From the NCBI GenBank assembly GCA_944375765.1, contig CALWAR010000032.1:1-50187 (forward strand): 50,187 nt of DNA, read 5' to 3'. The notes below the pieces were generated by a model, which had not been told where the DNA came from, ran no database searches, and saw only the letters and a program-made list of their open reading frames with translations. The translations under genes were made by a program, and so were the position numbers. Source of the DNA: an uncultured Mediterraneibacter sp. (lineage in GTDB: Bacteria; Bacillota; Clostridia; Lachnospirales; Lachnospiraceae). Positions 43,921 through 50,187 of the stretch are shown here, in pieces (position 1 is the stretch's first letter; every line of letters begins with the position of its first letter).

Positions 43921-44142
43921 ATGATTGATTATTCTCCGTTCTGGAAAACATTAGAAAATTCAAATGAGAATTGGTATACATTGAACCGTAAATATAATAT
44001 TTCTCATAGTACACTGTCGCGTTTGAAGCATAATAAAGATATATCAATGAAAACTGTTAATGATTTATGTAGAATCTTGAAGTGCAATATCCAGGATATA
44101 GCAGTATATGTGCCATCTGACGAAGATCAACTTTTATATTAG
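43921..44142 (+). CDS. Cro/CI-type HTH regulator
   Basis: A 73-residue single-domain HTH protein (LNRKYNISHSTLSRLKHNKDISMKTVNDLCRILKCNIQDI). It is divergent from the lipoprotein gene and probably controls it. Its ribosome binding site, AGGGAGG, lies within ATTCCT-AGGG-AGGAAT (43903-43918), a short inverted repeat that could hide the site in mRNA or act as an operator. A terminator follows at 44293-44324, so it seems to be transcribed alone. Confidence 0.8.
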   Translation: MIDYSPFWKTLENSNENWYTLNRKYNISHSTLSRLKHNKDISMKTVNDLCRILKCNIQDIAVYVPSDEDQLLY

Positions 44143-44292
44143 CGACCTTGGGAAATGATTTGAAGTAGTATACAAAGAAATCAGACCAACTAGAAGAATG
44201 AGTGTTAGCGGAGCGCGGTCATTCTGGCGGGCGGTAGGTTGTACGGCTGAGTTTTCTGGTAGGATTCGAGATAATTTTTAAAACAAATAAGC

Positions 44293-44324
44293 AAAAAAGA
44301 GGGCGGGAGACCGCTCTCTTTTAC
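44293..44324 (+). terminator. Terminator behind the first HTH gene
   Basis: AAAAGAGGGCGG pairs imperfectly with CCGCTCTCTTTT around GAGA. It is followed by TTACG. The stretch 44143-44292 shows no gene. Confidence 0.7.
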
Positions 44325-44378
44325 GTTCTTTAATCATTCTATATTCAATTTCTAAAAAAATTTAAACTCGTTCCTTGG

Positions 44379-44430
44379 AGTTTTTGCATACGCAAAAACT
44401 TTTCCCTCGGGGGCAAGCCCCCGAACCCCC
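44379..44430. other. Paired GC-rich hairpins, candidate origin of transfer or single-strand origin
   Basis: AGTTTTTGC-ATAC-GCAAAAACT (44379-44400) is followed by CGGGGGC-AA-GCCCCCG (44408-44423) and then AACCCCC. The second stem has a two-base loop, tight for an RNA terminator. MOBT elements such as ICEBs1 and Tn916 have GC-rich inverted repeats with C runs at their nick sites. The rest of 44431-44732 has no gene that I can support. Confidence 0.3.
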
Positions 44431-44732
44431 ATTCCTTTATGAAAATATAATCATTTCTTTCAACTTTCATCCTCTTTCCATATTGTATCATCTCGTAAAA
44501 AGAAAAAATTGTCAAGAAAAAAATTATAAATTTTTATTAAAGTTTTATAAAGAAGCGTTCGCTGTTGGAAAAAATTGAGAAATTTTCTGAATGTCAAAAT
44601 CCTTGGACATTGCATATTACATACTTATCTTAGCGGTAATGATCTGCCGATAATCCCACATATATTTTGCTGCGCCAATAGGCGCGGCATGGTAACTATG
44701 AAAAAGACGCCGGCTTACATGAAATTTAAAAA

Positions 44733-44746
44733 ATGAGCGCGCTCAT
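44733..44746. promoter_or_regulatory. Perfect 14-bp palindrome before the second HTH gene
   Basis: ATGAGCGCGCTCAT, 13 bp before the chosen start codon. It could be an operator for this HTH protein or a hairpin limiting translation. Confidence 0.35.
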
Positions 44747-44759
44747 GTGGAGAGACTGC

Positions 44760-45083
44760 ATGAGAACAAAATGGACGAAAGAAGAACTAGAATGTGAACT
44801 AAAACGAGAACGTATGGCAGACAAAGAGATTGATGATACGATTCAATCCATACCAATAACAGATATCATGAGGAATATTGAGAGATTGCGAAAAACTCGT
44901 CGAAAAGAAATTCCTATGTATACACAAGAATATCTGGCGAGAAAATCGGGGATAAGCCGTGGTACATATCAGAATTACTTACACGGAGAGAAAGACAATC
45001 TCAAAGTGAAAACTCTGTTGCAAATGGTAGATGTATTACGATGCGATATTGCTGATGTCGTTAAAAAAGGGGGTGAAGCCTAA
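44760..45083 (+). CDS. XRE-type HTH regulator of the transfer genes
   Basis: A 107-residue protein. The N-terminal 45 residues are charged and helical (KWTKEELECELKRERMADKEIDD). The C-terminal half is an XRE HTH (YTQEYLARKSGISRGTYQNYLHGEKDNLKVKTLLQMVDVL). ATG 44760 is preferred, as GGAGAG lies 5 nt upstream; two earlier ATGs overlap a palindrome. It stands first in the plus-strand transfer gene run, 95 nt before the DUF961 gene, so it may control transfer. Confidence 0.75.
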   Translation: MRTKWTKEELECELKRERMADKEIDDTIQSIPITDIMRNIERLRKTRRKEIPMYTQEYLARKSGISRGTYQNYLHGEKDNLKVKTLLQMVDVLRCDIADVVKKGGEA

Positions 45084-45177
45084 AACTTTGACCTGGGTAA
45101 GAGTCGTTAAACTGCCCGTGTAACCTATCAACTGAGTATTATAGGCTACAACAGCGGTAGCCGGAAAGGAGATTGCT

Positions 45178-45558
45178 ATGGCAATTCAGCACTCGTGGGC
45201 GTATACCCATACTAGTTTTGATGCTGAGAAGTTTCTTAAAGCGACAAGAAATGAGTTTCAGCTAGTATCGCAACGACCTCATCAGTCCAAAAAAAATCCT
45301 GAAGAAAAAGGTGTTTCTGTAATTTTGCTCATCGCTCACGATGATAACGATTACGGCATGGACAAGAATGGAAACAAGCGCGAAAATAACGTGTTAAATA
45401 CATTTGACGTCACCATTCTTAACGGTGAGACTTCGATACCTTTCAGGAAAGGTGAAAAGGTGTCACTTGGAAATTTCCTGCCGAAGAAATCTTATGTGAT
45501 TGGTTTTGATCTGATCCTGAGATTCGACAGCATCAGGAAAGCGGGGGATGCAAAATGA
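45178..45558 (+). CDS. DUF961 protein, HelP-like helicase processivity factor
   Basis: A 126-residue protein with FDVTILNG and a basic, beta-rich body, as in the DUF961 family (Tn916 Orf22/Orf23, ICEBs1 YdcP). ICEBs1 YdcP is HelP, an OB-fold single-strand DNA-binding factor that lets the host helicase PcrA unwind element DNA during transfer and rolling-circle replication. The start has GGAAAGGAG upstream. It overlaps the coupling ATPase gene by 4 nt. A GGCTAC/GTAGCC hairpin lies in the leader. Confidence 0.8.
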   Translation: MAIQHSWAYTHTSFDAEKFLKATRNEFQLVSQRPHQSKKNPEEKGVSVILLIAHDDNDYGMDKNGNKRENNVLNTFDVTILNGETSIPFRKGEKVSLGNFLPKKSYVIGFDLILRFDSIRKAGDAK

Positions 45559-46868
45559 GGAAAATCCAGACGGACAGACAGTTTCGAGGAAGTCTGTTGA
45601 CAGCTTGGACTATAATGGGTGCAGTCTGTGGCGTAGCTATATGCTACGCCGCAGGTATATATGGATCAAATATGCTTACACTGGCAGGTTTGGCATGGTG
45701 TATCTTGTGTTTCCCACCGCTCCTGATCTCGGGAACAGTGTGGGCAGTGGGAAATCAGATCAATAAAGGGCTCAAATATGCGTGGAAACATTACATGCTT
45801 GTATTGTCTCTGCGAAGACAGCTATTAGACGCGGGGCTCTACGTCACGAGAAAGATCGGCGCGGCTGAAATAGCTGTAATACCATGGATTTCTGTCGAAT
45901 TTATGCCAGATTATGCAAGCGGACGGGTTTACATAAAGAACAGTATTAAATTGCACGGTAAATTGAACAAAACGGATATATCAGCGGCGTTAGGGCGATA
46001 TGTGGTGGAACAGATGTTCCTGAAAGATGATGGGAATTATTATTATTTTGATTTTTATGACGCTGCGATTGACAGACGTTTGGTATTCAAAAATTTTAAG
46101 GAATTTAGAAAATATTCGAATGCGATAGGCGAATATGAATTGTTCGTTGACGTACGTACTCGACTTCCACTCACGCATCAGCTTATTGTTGGACAGACAG
46201 GCTCAGGAAAATCTTATGCGCTTCATGGGTTTTTGCTCCAGATGTCGTTGAAATCGACAGAATATTACTTATATTTTGCGGATCCCAAAGCGTCAAGTGT
46301 TGCAGTGTTAGGTGAATTGCTTTCCCCTGATGATACAGCAGACGATTTTGACGATATTGTTGCATTACTGGAAAAATTTGTAGCTAATATGCAGGAGAGA
46401 CGCTCTGTGTTGAAAAAACGTCTGCGGGAAAAGATAGACGGTGATTACAGAGATTTTGACCTATCCCCGCATATTCTGATTTTCGATGAGTTCGCGGCAT
46501 TTTCTTTGCAATTACAGACGAAAGAGAAAAAACAGCGTGATCATGTGAACAATATGATCTCACAAGTTGTCCTGAGAGGGCGGCAGTACGGATTTTTTCT
46601 TTGGATTGTCATGCAACAGTCAGGGAGCAATAACATTCCTACGTTTGTTCGGGATAACCTGCCGTGGAAAACGGTACTCGGTAACGCCGAGGATCAGACG
46701 TATGTCACCGCGTTCGGTGCGGGCGTAGATATCCCGGAACGGAAAATGGAGATTGGTGAGGGTGTATACACCTATCCGGCGGTTGCCAACAAGCCGAAAC
46801 TGTGTGTATTTCCGACTTTGGATTTTGACGTTCTGGATGCGTTGAATCAGGGAGCTGGGGTACTGTAA
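45555..46868 (+). CDS. FtsK/SpoIIIE-domain coupling protein (TcpA/ConQ-like)
   Basis: A 437-residue DNA-pumping ATPase. Two or three membrane helices occupy residues 15-65. Walker A GQTGSGKSYAL is near 212 and Walker B ILIFDEFAAF near 308; VVLRGRQYGFFLWIVMQQSG follows. It corresponds to Orf21 of Tn916 and YdcQ/ConQ of ICEBs1, which bring the relaxase-bound strand to the secretion channel. Carrying its own coupling protein lets the element plug into a foreign conjugation system. Its stop codon lies inside the loop of a strong terminator. Confidence 0.88.
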   Translation: MRKIQTDRQFRGSLLTAWTIMGAVCGVAICYAAGIYGSNMLTLAGLAWCILCFPPLLISGTVWAVGNQINKGLKYAWKHYMLVLSLRRQLLDAGLYVTRKIGAAEIAVIPWISVEFMPDYASGRVYIKNSIKLHGKLNKTDISAALGRYVVEQMFLKDDGNYYYFDFYDAAIDRRLVFKNFKEFRKYSNAIGEYELFVDVRTRLPLTHQLIVGQTGSGKSYALHGFLLQMSLKSTEYYLYFADPKASSVAVLGELLSPDDTADDFDDIVALLEKFVANMQERRSVLKKRLREKIDGDYRDFDLSPHILIFDEFAAFSLQLQTKEKKQRDHVNNMISQVVLRGRQYGFFLWIVMQQSGSNNIPTFVRDNLPWKTVLGNAEDQTYVTAFGAGVDIPERKMEIGEGVYTYPAVANKPKLCVFPTLDFDVLDALNQGAGVL

Positions 46869-46890
46869 GTACCCCAGCTCCAGTTTTTTT
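46852..46890 (+). terminator. Terminator between coupling protein and relaxase genes
   Basis: A perfect 12-bp stem GAGCTGGGGTAC/GTACCCCAGCTC (46852-46863 with 46869-46880), with the stop codon in the loop, then CAG and seven T. In Tn916 and ICEBs1 the origin of transfer lies close to this boundary, so a second role cannot be excluded. Confidence 0.8.
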
Positions 46891-46968
46891 AGAAGTAAAA
46901 AGCAAGCGGAAAATCATAAATACATATCAATAAATACAAATTATTTCAAGTGAAAGGTGAAGAATATT

Positions 46969-48177
46969 ATGGAAAAACAGATTTTATTAGGAGTTGATGA
47001 ATTAACACTTGTACTGTCATTGGTTGACAAGACGATATTGGAAGATCTGGACGAATGGCAGGAAAAGGCAGAAAGCATGATTTCAGAGTTCGCAGGACTT
47101 GCGAATCTGGAAACGGTTTTCGGAAGTCAAAGAGAATTGGAAGATAAATGTCCGCAAGGCTACACGGTTGGTTACCAATACGGTGATCAGCCGTTTTATT
47201 TTGCCGTGGCGTATCATCCGTTACACCCTGATATGGGCGTGATCATCAAGTTCAGTGCGCACAGTTGGTCTGTATATAGCAGAAGCAATTCTATGAACAT
47301 AAAAAGGTTTCTGGAGTCCATCAAGTCAGATGCATATAATTTCAGGCTGAGCCGAGTTGATTTCGCGGTTGACTACCAAAACTGGGATTTTGCCGTTGAT
47401 GATATTTACCAGAATCTTAAGGCTCACAATCTGGAAATACGAGACTATAACGGCAGGAAAAATACTTCCATAATCACAGCACATGAAGTGAATGGTGTGG
47501 CAGATACGTTTTACGTTGGCAGTAAAAAAACAGGTACAAGGCTCTTTCTGCGTGTGTATGACAAAAGGACAGAACAGCTTGAAAAACGTGGTTTTCGCAT
47601 GGAAGAAGCCTTGCATACGACATCATGGGTAAGACTTGAAGCGGTATTCAAAGGTAAGTACGCGCATCAGCTAACGGACATCATAATGCAGACTGAAGAG
47701 GAAAAACTGAGTCATCTGATCGCAGATAAAGTTTCAGAGAAATTCAGATTCTACGATCTTCAGTCTGAGAAACTTCTGGATTTTTCCCGGGCATTACTGG
47801 AAAAAGCGAACTTGGATTTTGAGCGGTTGCGATTGGAAAGTCCGCGGGATAACGGGTTAATGAGTTTGCTGTCACATCTTGTCAACGGTTCCGGATTGTT
47901 CTCCGCTATGTATAAATGTGACGAGATCTGGGGAGAAAAGACGGCTGTAGTCTTGCTTGATCATCTGTACAAATTATATACAGAGCAGTATGAGCCGAAC
48001 GATGACGTGAAACATTGGTTGAAAAAACACAAAGACTCGATGAAAGAACAATCGCTTGAGGATGATCTTAAGATGCTCAAGGTGCTTAAGGCAAACTACA
48101 CCAAAGGTGCGGCAGGCGATTTCACAGAGGAAAATGAGGTGATGAATGATGCAGGACAAACTAGCACTGACAATTAA
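46969..48177 (+). CDS. Rep_trans-family (MOBT) relaxase
   Basis: A 402-residue protein of the replication initiation factor family (Tn916 Orf20, ICEBs1 NicK). The core runs from FKLSRVDFAVDYQ-like (FRLSRVDFAVDYQ near 128) through IITAHEVNGVADTFYVGSKKTGTRLFLRVYDKRTEQ, the usual YxGSxxSxxxxRxYDK signature, to WVRLEAVFKGKYA. The nicking Tyr is not assigned. ATG 46969 is chosen for AAAGGTGA 8-9 nt upstream. Its end overlaps the excisionase gene in another frame. It would nick the element's origin and start both transfer and rolling-circle replication. Confidence 0.88.
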   Translation: MEKQILLGVDELTLVLSLVDKTILEDLDEWQEKAESMISEFAGLANLETVFGSQRELEDKCPQGYTVGYQYGDQPFYFAVAYHPLHPDMGVIIKFSAHSWSVYSRSNSMNIKRFLESIKSDAYNFRLSRVDFAVDYQNWDFAVDDIYQNLKAHNLEIRDYNGRKNTSIITAHEVNGVADTFYVGSKKTGTRLFLRVYDKRTEQLEKRGFRMEEALHTTSWVRLEAVFKGKYAHQLTDIIMQTEEEKLSHLIADKVSEKFRFYDLQSEKLLDFSRALLEKANLDFERLRLESPRDNGLMSLLSHLVNGSGLFSAMYKCDEIWGEKTAVVLLDHLYKLYTEQYEPNDDVKHWLKKHKDSMKEQSLEDDLKMLKVLKANYTKGAAGDFTEENEVMNDAGQTSTDN

Positions 48178-48367
48178 TGAAGCATCGGAATACACGGGAA
48201 TCGGGAGAAATACCCTGCGGGATCTGATCCGCTGGGATAAGCTCCCGGTGATCCGGGTGGGGAACAAAGTAGTGATCAGGCGGGATGATCTGGACAGATT
48301 TCTCTCAGAGAATCGGAATAATAATTTGAGAAACAGATTTGAAGTGATTGAACTAAAGCAGGGATAA
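48146..48367 (+). CDS. xis: Excisionase (Tn916 Xis-like)
   Basis: A 73-residue MerR/HTH_17-type protein: LTINEASEYTGIGRNTLRDLIRWDKLPVIRVGNKVVIRRDDLDRFL. Such proteins bend DNA at the element ends and tip the integrase towards excision. Overlaps the relaxase gene by 32 nt and precedes int by 54 nt. Either ATG 48146 or 48149 could be used with GAGGTG; the second has better spacing. The fossil at 654-752 is the end of a similar protein. Confidence 0.85.
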   Translation: MMQDKLALTINEASEYTGIGRNTLRDLIRWDKLPVIRVGNKVVIRRDDLDRFLSENRNNNLRNRFEVIELKQG

Positions 48368-48397
48368 CGGTATAATAAACGGTATCAAACGGTATAG
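48366..48397 (+). repeat. Three AACGGTAT direct repeats between xis and int
   Basis: AACGGTAT occurs at about 48366, 48378 and 48388 (spacing 12 and 10 bp, close to one helical turn). Sites of this kind could bind a regulator or Xis at the int promoter. Confidence 0.5.
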
Positions 48398-48421
48398 TCC
48401 TTGCGGAAGAAAGGAGCGAAA

Positions 48422-49627
48422 ATGGGCAAGGACTTACAAGGAAATAAGCTGCCAAAGGGAATTGATCAAAGACCGAACGGAACATACAGGGCACGTTTTA
48501 AATATAAAAACGAAAGATATTCTCTTGAAAATACCAATTTGAAAGAATTGATCGAGCAGATGGAAGATTTGAAATATGAGGTTAGACACGGAATTAAGGG
48601 AAAAGGCGATAATATCACTCTCGATACTTGGTTTGACATCTGGTTGAATACCCATAAGAAAAAGACGATCAAAGAGAGTACATTGGCTCGGTATGACTCC
48701 TGTTATAAAAATTATATTCAGAAAAAGTTCGGGAAAAAGAAACTTATTGATTTTAAGCCAATAGTGTTGGAGCGGCTGTTTCAGGATATGGCAGAAAATG
48801 ATTACAGCACAAAGACGATCCGTGATATTTACAATATTCTCGGGGCTGTATTCAAATATGCCGTACATAACCGCCTTATCACATACAATCCCTGTGATGG
48901 GGTGGAACTACCCAAAACAAAGAAAAAGCCGATCCGTGTTTTGTCGTTAAATGAACAGAGGGATGTTCTGAGATACGCCGAGGGCAGGTTTTACGAAAAT
49001 CTGATTGTGACTGCATTGGGTACAGGAATGCGCGCCGGGGAGCTTTTAGGTTTGTCAGAAGATGATTTGAATTTCAGGAAACGTGAAATTACAATCAATA
49101 AAACTCTGGTATATATCAAAGACCTGCCAACTGGAAAATATGTTTTCAAATACCAGACACCAAAGACGGAAAGCGGCGCACGAGTGCTCCCTATGCAAGA
49201 AAGCGTATACAAAGCATTGAAGCGTCAGCGCATCCAGAAAAGGGAAATACAGCTTTCCTCTGATAAATGGGAGCCGATAAAAGGATTTGAAAATCTTGTG
49301 TTTGCCACTAAAAATGGAAAACCAGTTTCACAGCGTTCGTTTCAGTCGGCTCTTGATTGGATCGTAAGAGCGGTCAACAAAGATCGTCAGAAACAGGATG
49401 AGAAAGGCAAAAAGGATTTCGTGCCGATGGAGCACATTTATCCTCATGTGCTCCGGCATACGTTCGCGACAAGATGCTTTGAAGCAGGGATAGAAGCAAA
49501 GACAGTCCAGAAGTATCTCGGTCATTCTTCCGTAGCGATCACGTTGGATATATACACCCATGTCACGAAAGACAAAGCGAAAGAAGAGATGAATAAACTG
49601 GAAGAACTCTATAAAAAGATCGTATAG
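48422..49627 (+). CDS. int: Tyrosine integrase (Tn916-Int type)
   Basis: A 401-residue site-specific recombinase. An N-terminal arm-binding domain is followed by the SAM-like core-binding domain (TWFDIWLNTHKKKTIKESTLARY). The catalytic set is complete: Arg in GTGMRAGELLG (about 205), Lys in the beta-hairpin, HVLRHTFATR (about 342-351), LGHSS (about 367) and Tyr in DIYTH (about 379). ATG 48422 has AAAGGAG 5 nt upstream. It is the last gene of the element, 130 bp from attR, and is expected to recombine the 38-bp att repeats. Confidence 0.95.
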   Translation: MGKDLQGNKLPKGIDQRPNGTYRARFKYKNERYSLENTNLKELIEQMEDLKYEVRHGIKGKGDNITLDTWFDIWLNTHKKKTIKESTLARYDSCYKNYIQKKFGKKKLIDFKPIVLERLFQDMAENDYSTKTIRDIYNILGAVFKYAVHNRLITYNPCDGVELPKTKKKPIRVLSLNEQRDVLRYAEGRFYENLIVTALGTGMRAGELLGLSEDDLNFRKREITINKTLVYIKDLPTGKYVFKYQTPKTESGARVLPMQESVYKALKRQRIQKREIQLSSDKWEPIKGFENLVFATKNGKPVSQRSFQSALDWIVRAVNKDRQKQDEKGKKDFVPMEHIYPHVLRHTFATRCFEAGIEAKTVQKYLGHSSVAITLDIYTHVTKDKAKEEMNKLEELYKKIV

Positions 49628-49674
49628 CAACTCTGTTAACAACTATCTACCACCGTAATATTCCCAAAGATAAC

Positions 49675-49695
49675 AAAAGTGTCCGAAAGGTGTCC
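49675..49695 (+). repeat. Right arm-type integrase sites
   Basis: AAAAGTGTCC (49675-49684) and AAAGGTGTCC (49686-49695), 11 bp apart and in the same orientation as the left pair at 41204-41224. Confidence 0.6.
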
Positions 49696-49720
49696 GAACT
49701 GGTGAAAGTGGAAAGCCAAG

Positions 49721-49771
49721 AACGGCGAAAACCCGCTAACCACAAGGGATAACGGGTTCCGTTGTTTTATT
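49721..49771 (+). terminator. Rebuilt terminator at the element's right end
   Basis: AACGG..AACCCG (49721-49735) pairs with CGGGTT-CCGTT (49753-49763), then GTTTTATT. Its last bases are the start of attR. It mirrors the hydrolase terminator at 41035-41079 but has a different upstream arm, so the element supplies the missing half. Confidence 0.7.
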
Positions 49772-49797
49772 AGTTATCTAAAGGAATGAGAGACTAT
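49760..49797 (+). repeat. attR, 38-bp direct repeat
   Basis: Identical to 41069-41106. Base 49798 differs from the left copy, after which CTGTT is again shared. Confidence 0.9.
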
Positions 49798-50187
49798 GCT
49801 GTTAAACCATAACTTATCATAATGTGTTACAACGCCCGAAAATACGGGCTTTTTTTAATTCGGTTATATCATAGTTTATCATAATTTGTTGCCCGAGGGT
49901 GCCCCAAAAGTGCCCCAAAGTGCCCCGGATCAGAAGAGTGCATTTCTTTGTTTGCCTATCCATTATCTAGCGTTCCGCAAAGCGGATGCACAGAGCACCG
50001 GGAACCCATGGGGCAGTGGGGTGTCTGTGCAAGCGTCCTGTCTATAAATCAGAAAATCTACCCCAACACACTACAGCATAGACTAACTTGATTCCCCTAT
50101 GGGAGACGGGCAGAGGGGCAAGTGATTTTGCTTAGATGCAAATATGCTTTTTATATTTGCTTCTAAAATCACTGTTTTAGGGGTGAC
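49798..50187. mobile_element. Probable left end of a second, related element in tandem
   Basis: After the att repeat the sequence repeats the layout of 41107-41224: xCTGTT, an AT-rich stretch, a GCCCG/CGGGC hairpin (49834-49849, here with seven T), another AT-rich stretch with TTATAT and TTGTT, and short direct repeats. The repeats here are GTGCCCC three times (49899, 49910, 49920) instead of GTGTCC twice. No gene is complete before the window ends. Confidence 0.55.
50121..50173 (+). promoter_or_regulatory. Nested hairpin with a short leader frame at the window edge
   Basis: AGTGATTTT (50121-50129) pairs with AAAATCACT (50165-50173), and GCAAATAT (50138-50145) with ATATTTGC (50153-50160). 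Two short frames start inside, ATG 50136 (14 codons) and ATG 50144 (open to the edge). This is the form of a translation-attenuation leader, as found before some resistance genes, but the gene it would serve is outside the window. Confidence 0.35.

Larger units (their letters stand above)
41069..49797. mobile_element. Integrative and mobilizable element of the MOBT type, about 8.7 kb
   Basis: Bounded by 38-bp perfect direct repeats (41069-41106 and 49760-49797). Inside are a tyrosine integrase and excisionase at the right end, a Rep_trans relaxase, an FtsK/TcpA-like coupling ATPase, a DUF961 protein and two HTH regulators, all plus strand. Three cargo genes run on the minus strand. No VirB4, VirB6 or peptidoglycan hydrolase gene is present, so transfer would depend on a helper conjugation system. 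The order of the core genes is that of Tn916/ICEBs1-type elements with the secretion genes missing. Confidence 0.85.

Noticed and set aside
44375..44578. A 67-codon frame in the element's gene-free stretch
   Set aside because: It reads through two hairpins and low-complexity A/T DNA and lacks a ribosome binding site.

Overview
The window reads as chromosome of a Gram-positive, anaerobic gut-type Firmicute, most likely a member of the Lachnospiraceae. The reasons are AGGAGG-type ribosome binding sites, a GlgC/GlgD pair, a chromosomal arabinan locus, ICEBs1/Tn916-type mobility genes and protein flavours typical of that family. No rRNA or tRNA gene was recognised, so the species is not fixed.

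Positions 1-3120 are an AT-richer accessory stretch. It holds an XRE regulator with a two-operator control region, three decayed fragments (an excisionase-like end, a YqaJ-like end and a nucleotidyltransferase piece), an intact AAA/DUF4143 ATPase and an orphan small gene. From 3.4 to 7.9 kb lies a probable sulfur module: an APC permease, a CoA-disulfide reductase with a rhodanese domain, and a YeeE/YedE transporter. A DnaQ-type exonuclease and CstA follow. Positions 10.9-13.7 kb are a pantothenate-to-CoA operon (coaBC, an ECF S component that is probably PanT, coaX). GlgD/GlgC lie on the minus strand behind a truncated permease. Next come a lone chemoreceptor with a G11 tract in its leader, a MarR regulator with a heterodimeric ABC exporter, and a frameshifted Rpn-family nuclease.

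Positions 24.4-35.4 kb are an arabinan/arabino-oligosaccharide utilisation locus. It has a DUF624 protein, an ABC importer without its own ATPase, three GH43 enzymes (one a lipoprotein), a GH51 arabinofuranosidase and a remnant resembling GH127. An ArsR-type regulator with a large C-terminal domain sits inside it. Related 17-bp operator-like sites occur upstream of the regulator, the importer and, more weakly, the first GH43 gene, which suggests a local regulon. A housekeeping run follows: DUF6171, purC, tatD, rsmA, citrate synthase and an alpha/beta hydrolase.

Positions 41069-49797 are an integrated element bounded by 38-bp perfect direct repeats. It carries Int, Xis, a Rep_trans (MOBT) relaxase, an FtsK/TcpA-like coupling ATPase, a DUF961 (HelP-like) protein, two HTH regulators and a large lipoprotein with a Ser/Gly stalk and a Cys/His-rich tip. 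No type IV secretion genes are present, so it looks like an integrative and mobilizable element that borrows a helper's channel. It is inserted in the terminator of the hydrolase gene, and its right end rebuilds that terminator. Sequence beyond the right repeat has the same architecture as the element's own left end but different arm repeats. A second, related element therefore appears to be integrated in tandem and to run off the window.
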